Assembly: GCA_947034885.2 (NCBI GenBank)
Contig: OX344749.2
Coordinates: 27,977,501 to 28,041,500, forward strand
DNA: 64,000 nucleotides
DNA from: Thuidium tamariscinum
Taxonomy: Eukaryota; Streptophyta; Bryopsida; Hypnales; Thuidiaceae
Direction: 5' to 3'
Under the pieces are notes generated by a model. It saw only the letters and a program-made list of their open reading frames with translations. It was not told where the DNA came from and ran no database searches. Below are positions 11,368 through 21,580 of the stretch, piece after piece. The translations under genes and the position numbers were made by a program. Position 1 is the first letter of the stretch. Each line of letters opens with the position of its first letter.

Positions 11368-14300
11368 ATGAGGGAGGAAGAAGGCGCCCACTACTTAAGT
11401 CCGCTGGTGAAGCAGGACTTGGCCAAGCTTGACGCTGATGGCGACACTCGGCGTCTGGCGGTCAAGTCGCTGAAGCTCTTTGCAGAGCAGCTGGACGCTT
11501 CGACCTTGCCCCGCTTCATCTCTCAGGTCTGACTTTTTCTTTTTTCTGACTTTTTTTCATCTGAGCCAGTGAACGCATGGCTCCGGAGCGTATGAATGTG
11601 ATGACAATGTGGTTTTCACGGCACTTCGTAAACGTAATGCCCATTGTTTTGTGTTTCTGGCACAGCCAACGCCCCTTTGTAGAGTGGAACTGGATTTTGG
11701 GTGTGTATTTTGGAGTCTTACGGAATAAACGCACGAATGTTGCAAGTTTTCTTATCCGAATTTTCTTTTTCATGTTTATCGCTGCACAGATTGCAGAATC
11801 TCGAGAGCCCGGTGCAACGCGATGCTACGCCATATCGATGTACGAGGAGGTGGCGCGGGTGCACGGCAAGCTTGTTGTACCCCACATTCCCAAAATCATG
11901 GCCGCATTGGTGCGCTCCGCGGCCGCAAGCGGCAGCTTTCCGCAATTGCAAGTGGCGTGTGCGCGAGTGGCGGCCACTCTGGCCCGGCACTGCATTGACT
12001 CCACCACGTCGCAAGACGAGGCAGAAGAAATCATGTGGGAGATTTGCGCGCCTCTCATTGACGCTTTGTCAGGGAAATTGGAGCCTGTGGCCGCCACAGC
12101 AGCTTCTTGCATCCACGCCCTTGCTGAAACGGAGAAATGGAAACATGCTCGGGAAGAGATGGTCCATAACGTGTGTCAACGGGTCACTGTAGTGCTGAGT
12201 GAAAAAACAACTCGCACTGCAGCTCACATTCAGCTCATCCGCATTTTGGCATCGGTGAACCCCGACGTCCTCTGTCTCCATGGTGCCAATCTCTTGAGGG
12301 CCGGCGAGGAGATTCTGAAGGGGACTGCCAACCCCTGGCAGCTACGCAAGGCTGCCGCTCAGCTGCTTCAGTCGGTGCTCACCATCCTTGACAAGGAGAC
12401 ACTAGAGATGGAGCTCAATTCTGCTTTACATGTAAGTATACATTTTCATGATGTGATTGTACTTCCTCCATTAGTCACCACAACTGGAGATGCCGCATGA
12501 ATAACAAGCTTCATGAAACAATGTAATGTGAAAGTAGAGCTTCGTGATAAGATATAAATGTCGAGCATGGCGAGAAATGCTGCTTCCTGAACGTGGCTGC
12601 CTTTTTACTGTTACTTGACGTAATGCCAATAGTCGAATCTTGTTCAATCGTGATCAACGAAGGGTCTCAAACAGACACTATGACCCTCACGGTCAAGATT
12701 AACCATGTTTTTCCTTTCCAATGCTTGCTTGCCACCTCTAAATCGGCTCCATTGAGGTCCATTGAGGTTATATCTGACAGGTGTTTTTGTTGATGATAAT
12801 GTTTCGCAGGCATTGGATAGTTGTCGTCTTGACCGGATATCACACGTAAGAGCAGCGGTAAGCGAAGCTCTGCACATAGCGAAGATGTTAGCTTCGGGAA
12901 ATACCGGATCACGCTCCTCCTTCGGTATGGCACTCAATCGGAAGTCACACTCGGATCGGAGTACCTGGCTTCACGAGGATCACATCCCGATGTCGCCAGC
13001 GTCGAAGCGGGGTGCGACCCCGAGGGCGGCGTCCAGGAGTCCTCCAAGAGGAAGACCGCGAGCTGCGAGTCCTGGGTCGCAAGAGTCACAGCGTTTATCC
13101 TTTTCCTCGGCTTCAACGTCAGCTTCAGAATCTATGCACGCGCTGCGGTCGCCTGCCCGGAATCTGAAGAACATTGGGTTCAGGGCGAAGCGAGCACCTC
13201 TTTATCCTCCTCGCACCAGCATGAGCTTTGTCCGTTCGCCTCGAACTCCAGGCACGTCTCCTTCGAGTTCAACCACCACCGTAGAAGAGTGCCGGTCACA
13301 ATCACGTCGATGTGAGATAAACTGCTCCCATTCTCTTACGGTCGTCTTCTTTGCATTGAGCCCGGCTGCGTTTGTCTTGAATTGAAGAATCGGTGCATGG
13401 GTAGACCTTCCATATGATCTTAGCCTGAATCTGCCTGTTAATTTCATTTCTGGCTTCCATTTTACGCTTTGAGAATTTTAGATTGAATCCATTTCACATT
13501 TTTCTCGTTCTGTTTGCCATCTGTATCATGCTTTTCTGGCCTTGTGAAGATTTGTAGAATCGAACAGTTTTCGGTTTAGAGTTTTTTTGAAAATTCCGCA
13601 CATTCTGCGAAAATGTTTGTTGTAGGTCCTGACATGTGCCTTCGGATGTGCGTAGTGAATGTAAAAGAGTTCAGTGCGCAATCACGAAGTACGGTAGCGA
13701 ACGGCCACGTTCACTCGGGAGAGGATGTAGCTAGACATGGCAAAAATTCCTTGCGACCGCGGGCTCCTTTGAAAGACTTCCAAGAGTCGGATTTACCCCT
13801 TCCCGAGCTTACAACCACGAAAACTCCGAAAATCAGAGAAGATAATGGATTGACACAATTCGCTTCTGGTTCCGAAAATGCGAGGCCAAATCCTTCCAGT
13901 GGTCACGTGGACGTGGTCTTGCCTCGATTGAAGCTGAGCATATCGGAACAACATAAGCTTTCAAGTGGCGAAAGAACGCCAATGCTGAAAGTTTCCAACA
14001 TTAGCTTGCAGTCGGCTCTACCAAACGACTCCGAACCTGCTGACGCGTTCTCGCATGAAACTGAAACTGCTACTGCGGATGTTGAAGTGGAGAAACGACA
14101 GATTTTTACCCCCGAACCGCCAATCCATGCAGCAGCTGATGGACTACAACCGAGCTCACTGAAACATTTCCACAAGCCTTTGACGCCATTGGCCGTCAAC
14201 TTAGAATCCGAGGAGAAGCCATTGACAAAAGATCACCTTCCGTTCCTGACACCAAAGAGACTGGTGCGCTCGCTGTCGAGTCTCTCTATCATGGGAAGTG

Positions 14301-14965
14301 CCATCTTCGAACAAGACATGAAGCTCACCCACGACGAAAGATCTCCGTCCAAGGACGCTGATGCGGGTGCGGCTGAGACTTCAAGCGAGACAGGGTGGAG
14401 TGTCCGTGATAACCCCATCGCCAGCGAGGAATCCGATGAGGGGAAGCGTTGTGGTTGCGGTTACGAAGCTTCTCCCAGAGTGTTCTCCGACTGCAGCCCG
14501 CGTGAGATTCGTATGATCTCTCCTTCCGAATCTCAACACTCTCCTTTCGACCTTGCTGTGCGCGGTGCCAGTAGTCCTGACCACGAAGCTGATCACTCAT
14601 GCGCTTCATGCGTTTCGGCCGAACAAACCTTCAAACACACTTTCAGGTCTCCAGTCAAGGACATGGATGCATCCATTGGATTGCGCAGCTTGCTCCACAA
14701 AGACGAAGTCAATCTTTTGGTTTCTTCGAATCTTACCGAATGCAATGAGTCGTGTGATCAGGAATCGGACGCGGATGCTCTCGAAACGGAGAGCAAGCAA
14801 GGGCTGATGAGTAGGGTGATGCAAAACTGGAGAAAGTTCTGCTGGTACACGGAAACCGCTTTGGGAGGGTCACTTTGTTTGGTCATTGCTCTTCCTGTGG
14901 CTATGATTATTGCCAAGACCCTGAATGAGCCTCTTGGAGAATCGTGTCTCCTTGTGCCCACGTAA
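11368..14965 (+). CDS. SINE1/SINE2-like ARM-repeat KASH protein of the nuclear envelope
   Basis: Four exons: 11368-11526, 11790-12431, 12810-13311 and 13626-14965 (or from 13656, in frame), joined at GT-AG sites; 880 aa. Residues about 8-290 are helical ARM-like repeats that match plant SINE1/SINE2, with LSPLVKQDLAKLD, ISMYEEVARVHGKLVVPHI, VCQRVTVVL and SHVRAAVSEAL in order. A Ser/Arg/Pro-rich linker follows. At the C-terminus one membrane segment (SLCLVIALPVAMIIAK) is followed by a short tail ending LVPT, the KASH signature of SINE proteins that binds SUN-domain proteins across the outer nuclear membrane. In Arabidopsis SINE1 associates with F-actin and anchors nuclei in guard cells. Arabidopsis SINEs are clearly shorter (below 600 aa by memory), so the acidic/Ser-rich middle (residues about 440-850) is an expansion. 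The start is the first ATG that joins the conserved N-terminus. Family assignment is firm; exon 4 acceptor is less so. Confidence 0.85.
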
Positions 14966-16689
14966 CTTGTCTGAAGGGTTTTTGCAAGTTTGTAATGAGT
15001 TTTGGGTGGGTGACAAGAGGAGAGTTGTAAAATAGGATGATTTTCAGATGTGCCTTTGTTTTGGAGCAGACATTCTGATTTTTAGATCGGCTTATACCAG
15101 GACTGTGAGTGCCCGTAGTGCATAGAACTCGGCAAGGAAATTTGCCGGAAGCTATTAGCTGACAACGGTGAGTTACTTGCGTTTTTGCTCTGGGCAAACA
15201 TGAAAAAATCTGTGATTTGTATATGAAATAAGCTGATTTGTTTCTATCGCTTAACTTTGTTAATATAATTTTTTTGTTTGTTATGGAAATGGAGACATTC
15301 TGCTGCCTCGCTTCAGTTTTCTTTTGTGCTTTTCTCCCTACCAATTTAATTAAAACCCTTCCCCGAGAATCCCAGTTTAGGATGACCCATCTTTTGTCCA
15401 ATCGTAAGGAGGAAATCTCTTAGTTAAACGGTGTTATGTGTATTATTATGATTGGGTTGGTTTGGTGTTAGTTGAAGATGTCAAAGTGTATTCGAACTAA
15501 GAAATGGGAACCGACTGCCTTTCAATTGTGGATCTGCCTGATGTGCTGTAAATTGTGCTGGCAAGACAGACGTCAATTCAAGTCACAATGTGCATGAAAA
15601 ATATCCAGTATTTTCTGCTCTCTTGTTTACCCTAATCCTCACCATAGCCTTATGAATGAAGGCAAGCAAATGAATATCTGAGACAAGCTCATCACAGTCT
15701 CGTAGTGCACGTGATCGCTTCTTATTCTGAGATTTGAAAGTTTAGTAAGAGTGTTGCAAACTGCAAGATAGTGACCAGGATTACTGTAACTAGAGGTTCC
15801 TTATGACATTAAGATAAAAACATTGCAATTATAGTTTAGCAACAGCTTACAGGTAACATACAGGTTTGTTAGGATTGGCAAGAGTATCTTATCCTTTCGA
15901 TCCAATCCAAAGGATAAGATTGTCAATTCTAAGTTGCCAACAAGTACCAGTGGCTGTAATCAAACTTTGTTGAAGTTGGCCTAAATAACTTTGTCTTAAT
16001 TTGGGCATTGGCAAGCTCTTGCTTAAGCTTTTGTCTATGCCACTCAACTCAAATCTAAGAGAACTCTCCACTGGGCTTTTAGGGTTACTTAGGTCCAATC
16101 CTTTTGTATGAATACTATATTGTCGCAAGATATCTAGATTAGCTACTATGACAACCAAATGGTTCTAAGATTGTAAAACTAGCGGGGAAGCAAGGATCCA
16201 AATGTACAATATATTTAACTAAATCTCATGTGTTAACCTATGATCAGTTGATCCCTTAAATGTGACTATGGCTACCTTTATTGAAATAGCTATACTTTGG
16301 AGGATGCAAATCATTGTTCAAATTGCCATTTGATTCTTTAAGCCTTTAGTATGAATCTTCAACTATTTAATCTTATGTTCTTGGCAACCTTTTATACTAA
16401 TTCACATAGAAAGGGTTTCTTAAAGTAATGTGATATAGAGGCATGATGAAGCACTCTTTAACTTGTAAAGAAATGTAGTGTTTTTAGGCCCAATTTTGCT
16501 TCAAAATTCATGTATTCAAAGTAAGGCTAAAATCTTGATGTATATTTATTCATTAACAAATCTAATTGTAGGATCCTTTAAATTACTTATTACAATACAG
16601 CCTCCCCAAAATTCAGAGTATGGAACCTTACTAATTGCAAGATCTTGATGCTTGGATATCAAAAAGAAATATTTTCAACTCTTGCCAAA
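14966..16689. other. 3' flank of the SINE-like gene and spacer
   Basis: The first few hundred bases keep gene-like composition and probably hold the 3' UTR; no poly(A) signal can be singled out. Beyond about 15.8 kb the sequence is A+T-rich spacer without recognisable genes. Confidence 0.45.
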
Positions 16690-17116
16690 TGATTAAATTC
16701 CACCCTTCAAACTTCTTTCCTAAAAAATGTACAAATCCTAAAACTTGCAACTTTCCATAATGTATTGAAGAAATAAGTTAGAAATACATACACAAAATTG
16801 TGAACAAAAAATATTTGGAAAAAATTCTTAGAAAAAATAGTAAGCAAAAAGAGATAAAAAGATATAAAATATAAAATAATTAAGAATATAAATTTGGGAA
16901 TGAAAAATTCAAATCTTAGCAATTGTAATGTTGAAATAAACAATCTACATACTATATTTCTTTTTCAAAAAATATTGAAAATTGGTTTCTATAAAGAACT
17001 ATAAAGTTTATTTTAGAATTGAAATTCCACAATTGCCTACAAACTAAAACTTGTAATTTTCATTTCATCAATCAAAATGGAAAATTCAAAGCTTTCCACC
17101 TATACCTATATTATTA
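16690..17116 (+). mobile_element. Decayed piece of the 0.9-kb TTAA family
   Basis: The part around 16930-17105 matches the inside of the element at 1631-2562: AATATTGAAAATTG, CAAAGTTT...TTTAGAA, then AAAATTCAAAGCTTTCC followed by a CTATA-rich stretch. The left edge is set only roughly and no TTAA terminus was found. It is cut on the right by the 733-bp element at 17117. Confidence 0.5.
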
Positions 17117-17849
17117 GGGTGAATGCAAGAAACACTTGTACTATTTTCCGTCACAAGCTAAGTGCTAATGTGTTTTTTTGCCATAACTTTTGTATTTTTG
17201 CTTGAAATGACTCAAGATTTCTAGAGAAGGTACTCATGTCTATCATACACCTTACATAATTTTTTTCATAATTTTCAAAAATATTTTAATACTAAAATAG
17301 TACTAGTGATTAAATGTCACAAATGAGAATTTGGAGGTTTTTAGTACTAAGGAATACCTTTTTTTAATGATTTTGAGATGAAATTTGGATGAAATGGTCT
17401 TCTAGTAGACTTACAACTCTCTATGTGAGGGATTATGAAAAAATTTATTTTATGTGGTATGGAAGTCTACAAAGTGAGCTTCTTTCTACTTGAATTTTGA
17501 AACATATAAAATATTATTTTGGTGGGTTTTTTAGTGAATGACCATCTCTATAGAATTGTTGCAAATGTCCACATTTTATTTTTTGTATTTATTTATTTTT
17601 ACTATTTTTCTTGAATAAAAACATGAAGGTATGTATTTTCTTGAGGTTTGGCACTTTTTAAGTTCTCCTACTTAGAGAATTTTTCTATTAATTTCCTTAA
17701 GTGAAAACCTTCATCTTAAAGGTGTATACATTGTTCATATTTTTCAAATTTTTTTCAAATTAATTTTCTAATTTTAAAGTACTCTAGAAAAAGTCATGAG
17801 TATTGTAGTGAAACGCAACAAATAGTACAGGTGTTTCTTGCATTCACCC
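17117..17849. mobile_element. Inverted-repeat element with 4-bp target duplication, copy 1 (733 bp)
   Basis: The ends are GGGTGAATGCAAGAAACAC and, inverted, GTGTTTCTTGCATTCACCC. ATTA flanks both sides (17113-17116, 17850-17853). The interior is homologous end to end with 60593-61313, with GCCATAACTTTTGTATTTT and AGAAGGTACTCAT in common. It is inserted in a decayed TTAA-family element. No coding capacity is seen. Confidence 0.85.
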
Positions 17850-17984
17850 ATTAATCCATACTATTAAATCAAGTAGTTTGTTTCTTTATTTTGTTTTATT
17901 TTGAGATGTACGTTGGGACCTCCTAGACTGTTGGGCTAGCAAGGGCATCCTTGATATTGATAGATAGCCCTCAAAAAATGTGTA

Positions 17985-18260
17985 TGTAGAATGGGATACC
18001 AATCAAAATGGCATTTTTTAATTTGTAGGGAGAGAAATTTAGTGCTACCAACTTTGATAGCTTCTCAAGAGCTCAAAAATTGGTATTTTATTGTGATTTT
18101 TTTTTAAATTTATTTTTAAGTGACTAAGATGTGTGTCAAATGTCTAGGCCAAAAGATTAACCAAAAAAAATATGAAAAATCTACCAACATGTGTAGTTGT
18201 GAAAAAAATTTCACTACTTTCAACTTTGACACCCTCCCAAGGACTGAATTTTTTTTACCT
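17985..18260 (+). mobile_element. Partial copy of the TATAGTGGGG-type element
   Basis: GGGATACCAATCAAAATGGC, then TGCTACCAACTTTGATAG and AGAGCTCAAAAATT follow the left arm of the element at 33108-33968. The right arm is missing or unrecognisable. Confidence 0.5.
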
Positions 18261-18530
18261 TTTTAATGAAATTTTTGGAGTGAAATATAATCTATGTTTG
18301 TAATAATTATGTGGAAAACTTTTCCACATATTAATCAATCGAATGATTTGACTTGGAAATGAGCAAGAAATTTGAAAAATGTAAACTTCATGTTGTCTCT
18401 CTGTCTCTTTGTAGTCTACTGTCCTACTTTAAGACGGGAGTCATGTTGTAACTCATTGAGAGTAGATTTTACAGTTGCTTTGCAGCAAGATGTCAATCAC
18501 AGTTGATTGAAGATTGAGGATTGAGAATAG

Positions 18531-18853
18531 GTAGAAGGTCCTACAATGGACCATCTAAGGGCTGAAACTGAATTTCAGGGAACTAAAACTTCTAGAAATA
18601 TTTTTCAGCAAATTTTCCTTGAAAGACAAGTAGAATTGACATCTAACCCAATTCGTTTCATATTTTTTGGAGCTTTGTGCAATTAGTTATCAAATTTTGA
18701 AGTTGAAGTGACATAGGGCTCTAAAATGGAGCATTGCCTTAAATGTACATAGTTTTTACACCACTGAAGGCTATGAAAAAGAAACATGTACAAACTGTAT
18801 ACATTTAGGATAGGGCTCCATTTTAATGCCCGCTCCATTTGAGGACCTCCTAC
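18531..18853. mobile_element. GGTAGGAGGTCC-type element, uninterrupted copy (323 bp)
   Basis: The ends are GGTAGAAGGTCC (from 18530) and GGACCTCCTACC. The body matches 32831-33107 closely (GACATAGGGCTCTAAAATGG, GAAGGCTATGAAAAAGAAAC). It keeps the intact site GTACAAACTGTATACATTTA at 18788-18807, where the other copy carries an insertion. It is non-coding. Confidence 0.65.
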
Positions 18854-18968
18854 CTTACTTTGAAATTTCGACTGCAACCATTGGTTACTTCATCTTTGGC
18901 TATTAGGGCTTCTCATAGCCTACTGTTCCGGTTCTTGAGCGTATGTCTTTTTCTGAATTTGGTTGCAG

Positions 18969-19623
18969 AAACCAGTGGAACCAGCTTTTATAGCTTATGC
19001 ACAATGTGCTGCTAAAGAGGCTTTGACAGAGGCAAATTGGCATCCCAAGGAGGTCGATGTTTTGGAGCGAATGGTTTATATCGCTGCCTTATGAGAGGAC
19101 TTTTTTAGGGTTCTAGATTTTCAGGGTTTAAGAATTTAGGGTTTAAGGTTTACACGTTGTGACCTTGAAAGATAAGAGTACCTTACGGTCGAAATTTACA
19201 CGTCTTGTAGTCTCTCAAAATAAATGTGCTCTGCAGCTTTGAACTGAGCTGCTGAGTGTCAATCGTGTGTGCCCAGGGTGTTGCAATTGGTTGTGGAATC
19301 GGTTCTATTAAGGTAGGTACACCCAAAAGCGCCACTTTCTCATACTGAGCCTAGTTCCTGCTATTAATGAGTTCAAATTTTTATGTAGTCTTGTTGGCTA
19401 GTGAAAGCATGTTCCAACGCACCAAAGAACACAGGATTTGGATACCGTATGCAAAAGTTATTAACAGTCAAAGTCTGTTTCTGAAAGCGCCATCTACAGT
19501 CTGTGAACATGACTGATTTCGAAAATGTATGTGCACTGTAGATGGCGCTTTTAGGAGCAGGGCGATTTTGGGTGTACCCACCTTAATGATATTCTGGAAG
19601 CTTCATATTTGATCGCCAAGCAG
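18969..19623 (+). pseudogene. Two-exon remnant of mitochondrial 3-oxoacyl-ACP synthase
   Basis: Exon a (18969-19073) reads KPVEPAFIAYAQCAAKEALT...NW and ends LERM at a GT. Exon b (19277-19311 plus 19587-19623) reads GVAIGCGIGSI-ND-ILEASYLIAKQ and ends at a GT. This follows plant mitochondrial KAS (FIGYAVCAADEAL ... KERT/GVSIGGGIGSI). The join between ERM and GVAIG reads straight on. The enzyme elongates acyl-ACP in mitochondria, for example towards lipoate. The upstream exons and everything after exon b, including the catalytic Cys and His regions, are not found nearby. Exon b is split by the 271-bp transposon at 19312. It is therefore a dead fragment, either a decayed gene or a transposed piece. 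Confidence 0.75.
19312..19582. mobile_element. 271-bp TTAA-flanked MITE, copy 2, inside a gene remnant
   Basis: The ends are GGTAGGTACACCCAAAAGCG and, inverted, ATTTTGGGTGTACCCACC. TTAA flanks both sides (19308-19311, 19583-19586). Removing the element and one TTAA restores the frame S-I-N-D-I-L-E of the mitochondrial KAS exon, which shows that TTAA is the duplicated target. It is non-coding. Confidence 0.9.
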
Positions 19624-20230
19624 GTATGGATTACCGGTAGTTACATTGTCAACCCTAAGTGCCTGAATTTAAAATTGAAAGTTATTAGTAGTTTAAGTAT
19701 TTCTTCACCAAGGCCACCTTTGACTGTGATTTTTTTAAAGATGAATATGAAAGTTATTTTACTTAAATTTTTGGTATATTATTACTCCAATTTTCAACAT
19801 TTTGACTAAATTGTGCTTGTTTTGGACACATTTTTTTTCTTCTAAAAATGTTGAAAGACAAAGCTCCACCTTAAGAGGGGACGACAACACATATATTGCT
19901 AAATATAAGAAGTCTTTTTTTTCCCCAAGAAATTCTTGCTCAATTAGAGTGAGCTTGCCAATTACTGCACAAATAAAATTCAAATCCTTCTTCACAATAA
20001 ACTAGAGACTTGCATGCTTTGAAATTTGCTTCATTATCAAATGTCATGTTAAAGATTCACCTTAAAAAACAAAGAGTACAAAATTTTCTCCCTATAAATT
20101 TTATTGCAACTTAAAGACAATGAGACTGAAATTTAGTTATAAAATTCATTGTGTGCACAGTGCATGAAATCCTGATTCCATCGCATTCCATTTCATTCCC
20201 AAAAACATCTGGATGAACTTTCCTTTTCTA
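19624..20230. other. A+T-rich spacer, no gene seen
   Basis: No continuation of the KAS remnant and no other recognisable gene. Confidence 0.5.
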
Positions 20231-21580
20231 AATGGATTTCAGGTAATTGAAGGCCCAACGACGAGACGACTAAGGTGGTCGATGGCTTCGCCTGTTGCGG
20301 TTCGTTTCAAACGCCCCTGCCCAACCTCGTTGCATGTTTCTAGCACCCAGTGGACTAGGAAGTGACGAACTACGCTGCCTACTTCGGATATGGATCCTGC
20401 GTCGCGTTGCCGTTCGAAGGAATTACGACTCAATTTTTTGGTAGGCTGGACTGGTTGTGTGGCTGCTGGACTGTTGCGGTACGTGAGAAGGAAATCTCGA
20501 ACTCAACTTGCATTTTCAGGTCCAATTTGAACCCACTTCTGTCTAGGTTCGTGTTGCGCTTGTTCCTTGCATTTCTCGCCTTGAATCTTTGGTGCTTTGA
20601 TCTGAAGTCTTATTCAGTTCCCATTCTATGCACTCTGTCGGTAATACCGTAGTTGAGCTATGTAGGGTTCATTCAAATTACCAGATGAAGCTTGTTTGGA
20701 AGACAATGAAGGAAAACTGTCAGCTTGGTTGATCATTGATGGAGTTTCTTGTTGTGTTTTCTGAAAGTATTGAACTTGAAGTCTTGTTGAGCTTCCAATT
20801 TCTATTCACTATGGTCGTCCCATAATTGAGCTATTTAGGTCTAATTAGAATGGTCATATGCATCTGGCTTTCAAGCCAGATGAAGGAGGGTTATGGGTTT
20901 GGTTGATCATGGAATCTTTTCTTTGCATTTTCTGGAACCGTTGGATCTGAAGTCCTACTTGTAGCCAAAAATTGTCACAGTGCCATTGGAGTCATGTTAT
21001 TGTTATATTTTGAATCCAGCAATTGACTCTTTCATCTTGTGTTCATGCATTTGAGCAGTAGCGAAGTTTACCTGTTTCGCTGTTCTTTTTGGAGACCATT
21101 TCTCAAGTTCTTAACTGTAGTTCCGACAAAGGAGTGTTTCGATTCCTTGAGGTAATTTACAATGTCTCAGACTGAAGGTGCTGCTCGATCAGCTCCCAAT
21201 CAATCTGCACTGCCTAACATTGGTACCATAATTGAGCTATAGAAGTTTCATTTGAATGATTTTTTATGTGTTGCTTAAAAGCCAGATTCATGTGACTATT
21301 CCAAGGAGACTACGATAGTTCAATTATGATACCACCGACAGTTCATTTGACCAATAGCGGATTGTTAATCATTTTTTGAGTTTGTAGAGTTCATTTCTCC
21401 TTTTCATTAATCGAGAGTTCATAATGTCAATTCCTCTGCATTTGCGCAGAAGCTGGGGTTATAGGTCAAACTTCGCCTGCCGAAACGTGATGCATGATTG
21501 CAAGCTCTATTAGAAAGTCCTACTCTGAGTCTAGGCAGCCAATTGTGAAGGCAAGAAGGTAGAAGGACGGTTTTGTTGGA
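20231..21580 (+). promoter_or_regulatory. Leader region of the kinase-ACR pseudogene
   Basis: A G+C-richer block (about 20240-20640) resembles the leaders of the live genes. After it an imperfect unit recurs: CTTATTCAGTTCCC...TTGAGCTATGTAGG (20607-20670) and CTTGTTGAGCTTCC...TTGAGCTATTTAGG (20782-20840), with a third TTGAGCTATAGAAG at about 21230. No open frame here joins the kinase frame. Confidence 0.4.

Noticed and set aside
12593..13174. Long minus-strand frames opposite the SINE-like exons
   Set aside because: They are shadows of the real coding strand.
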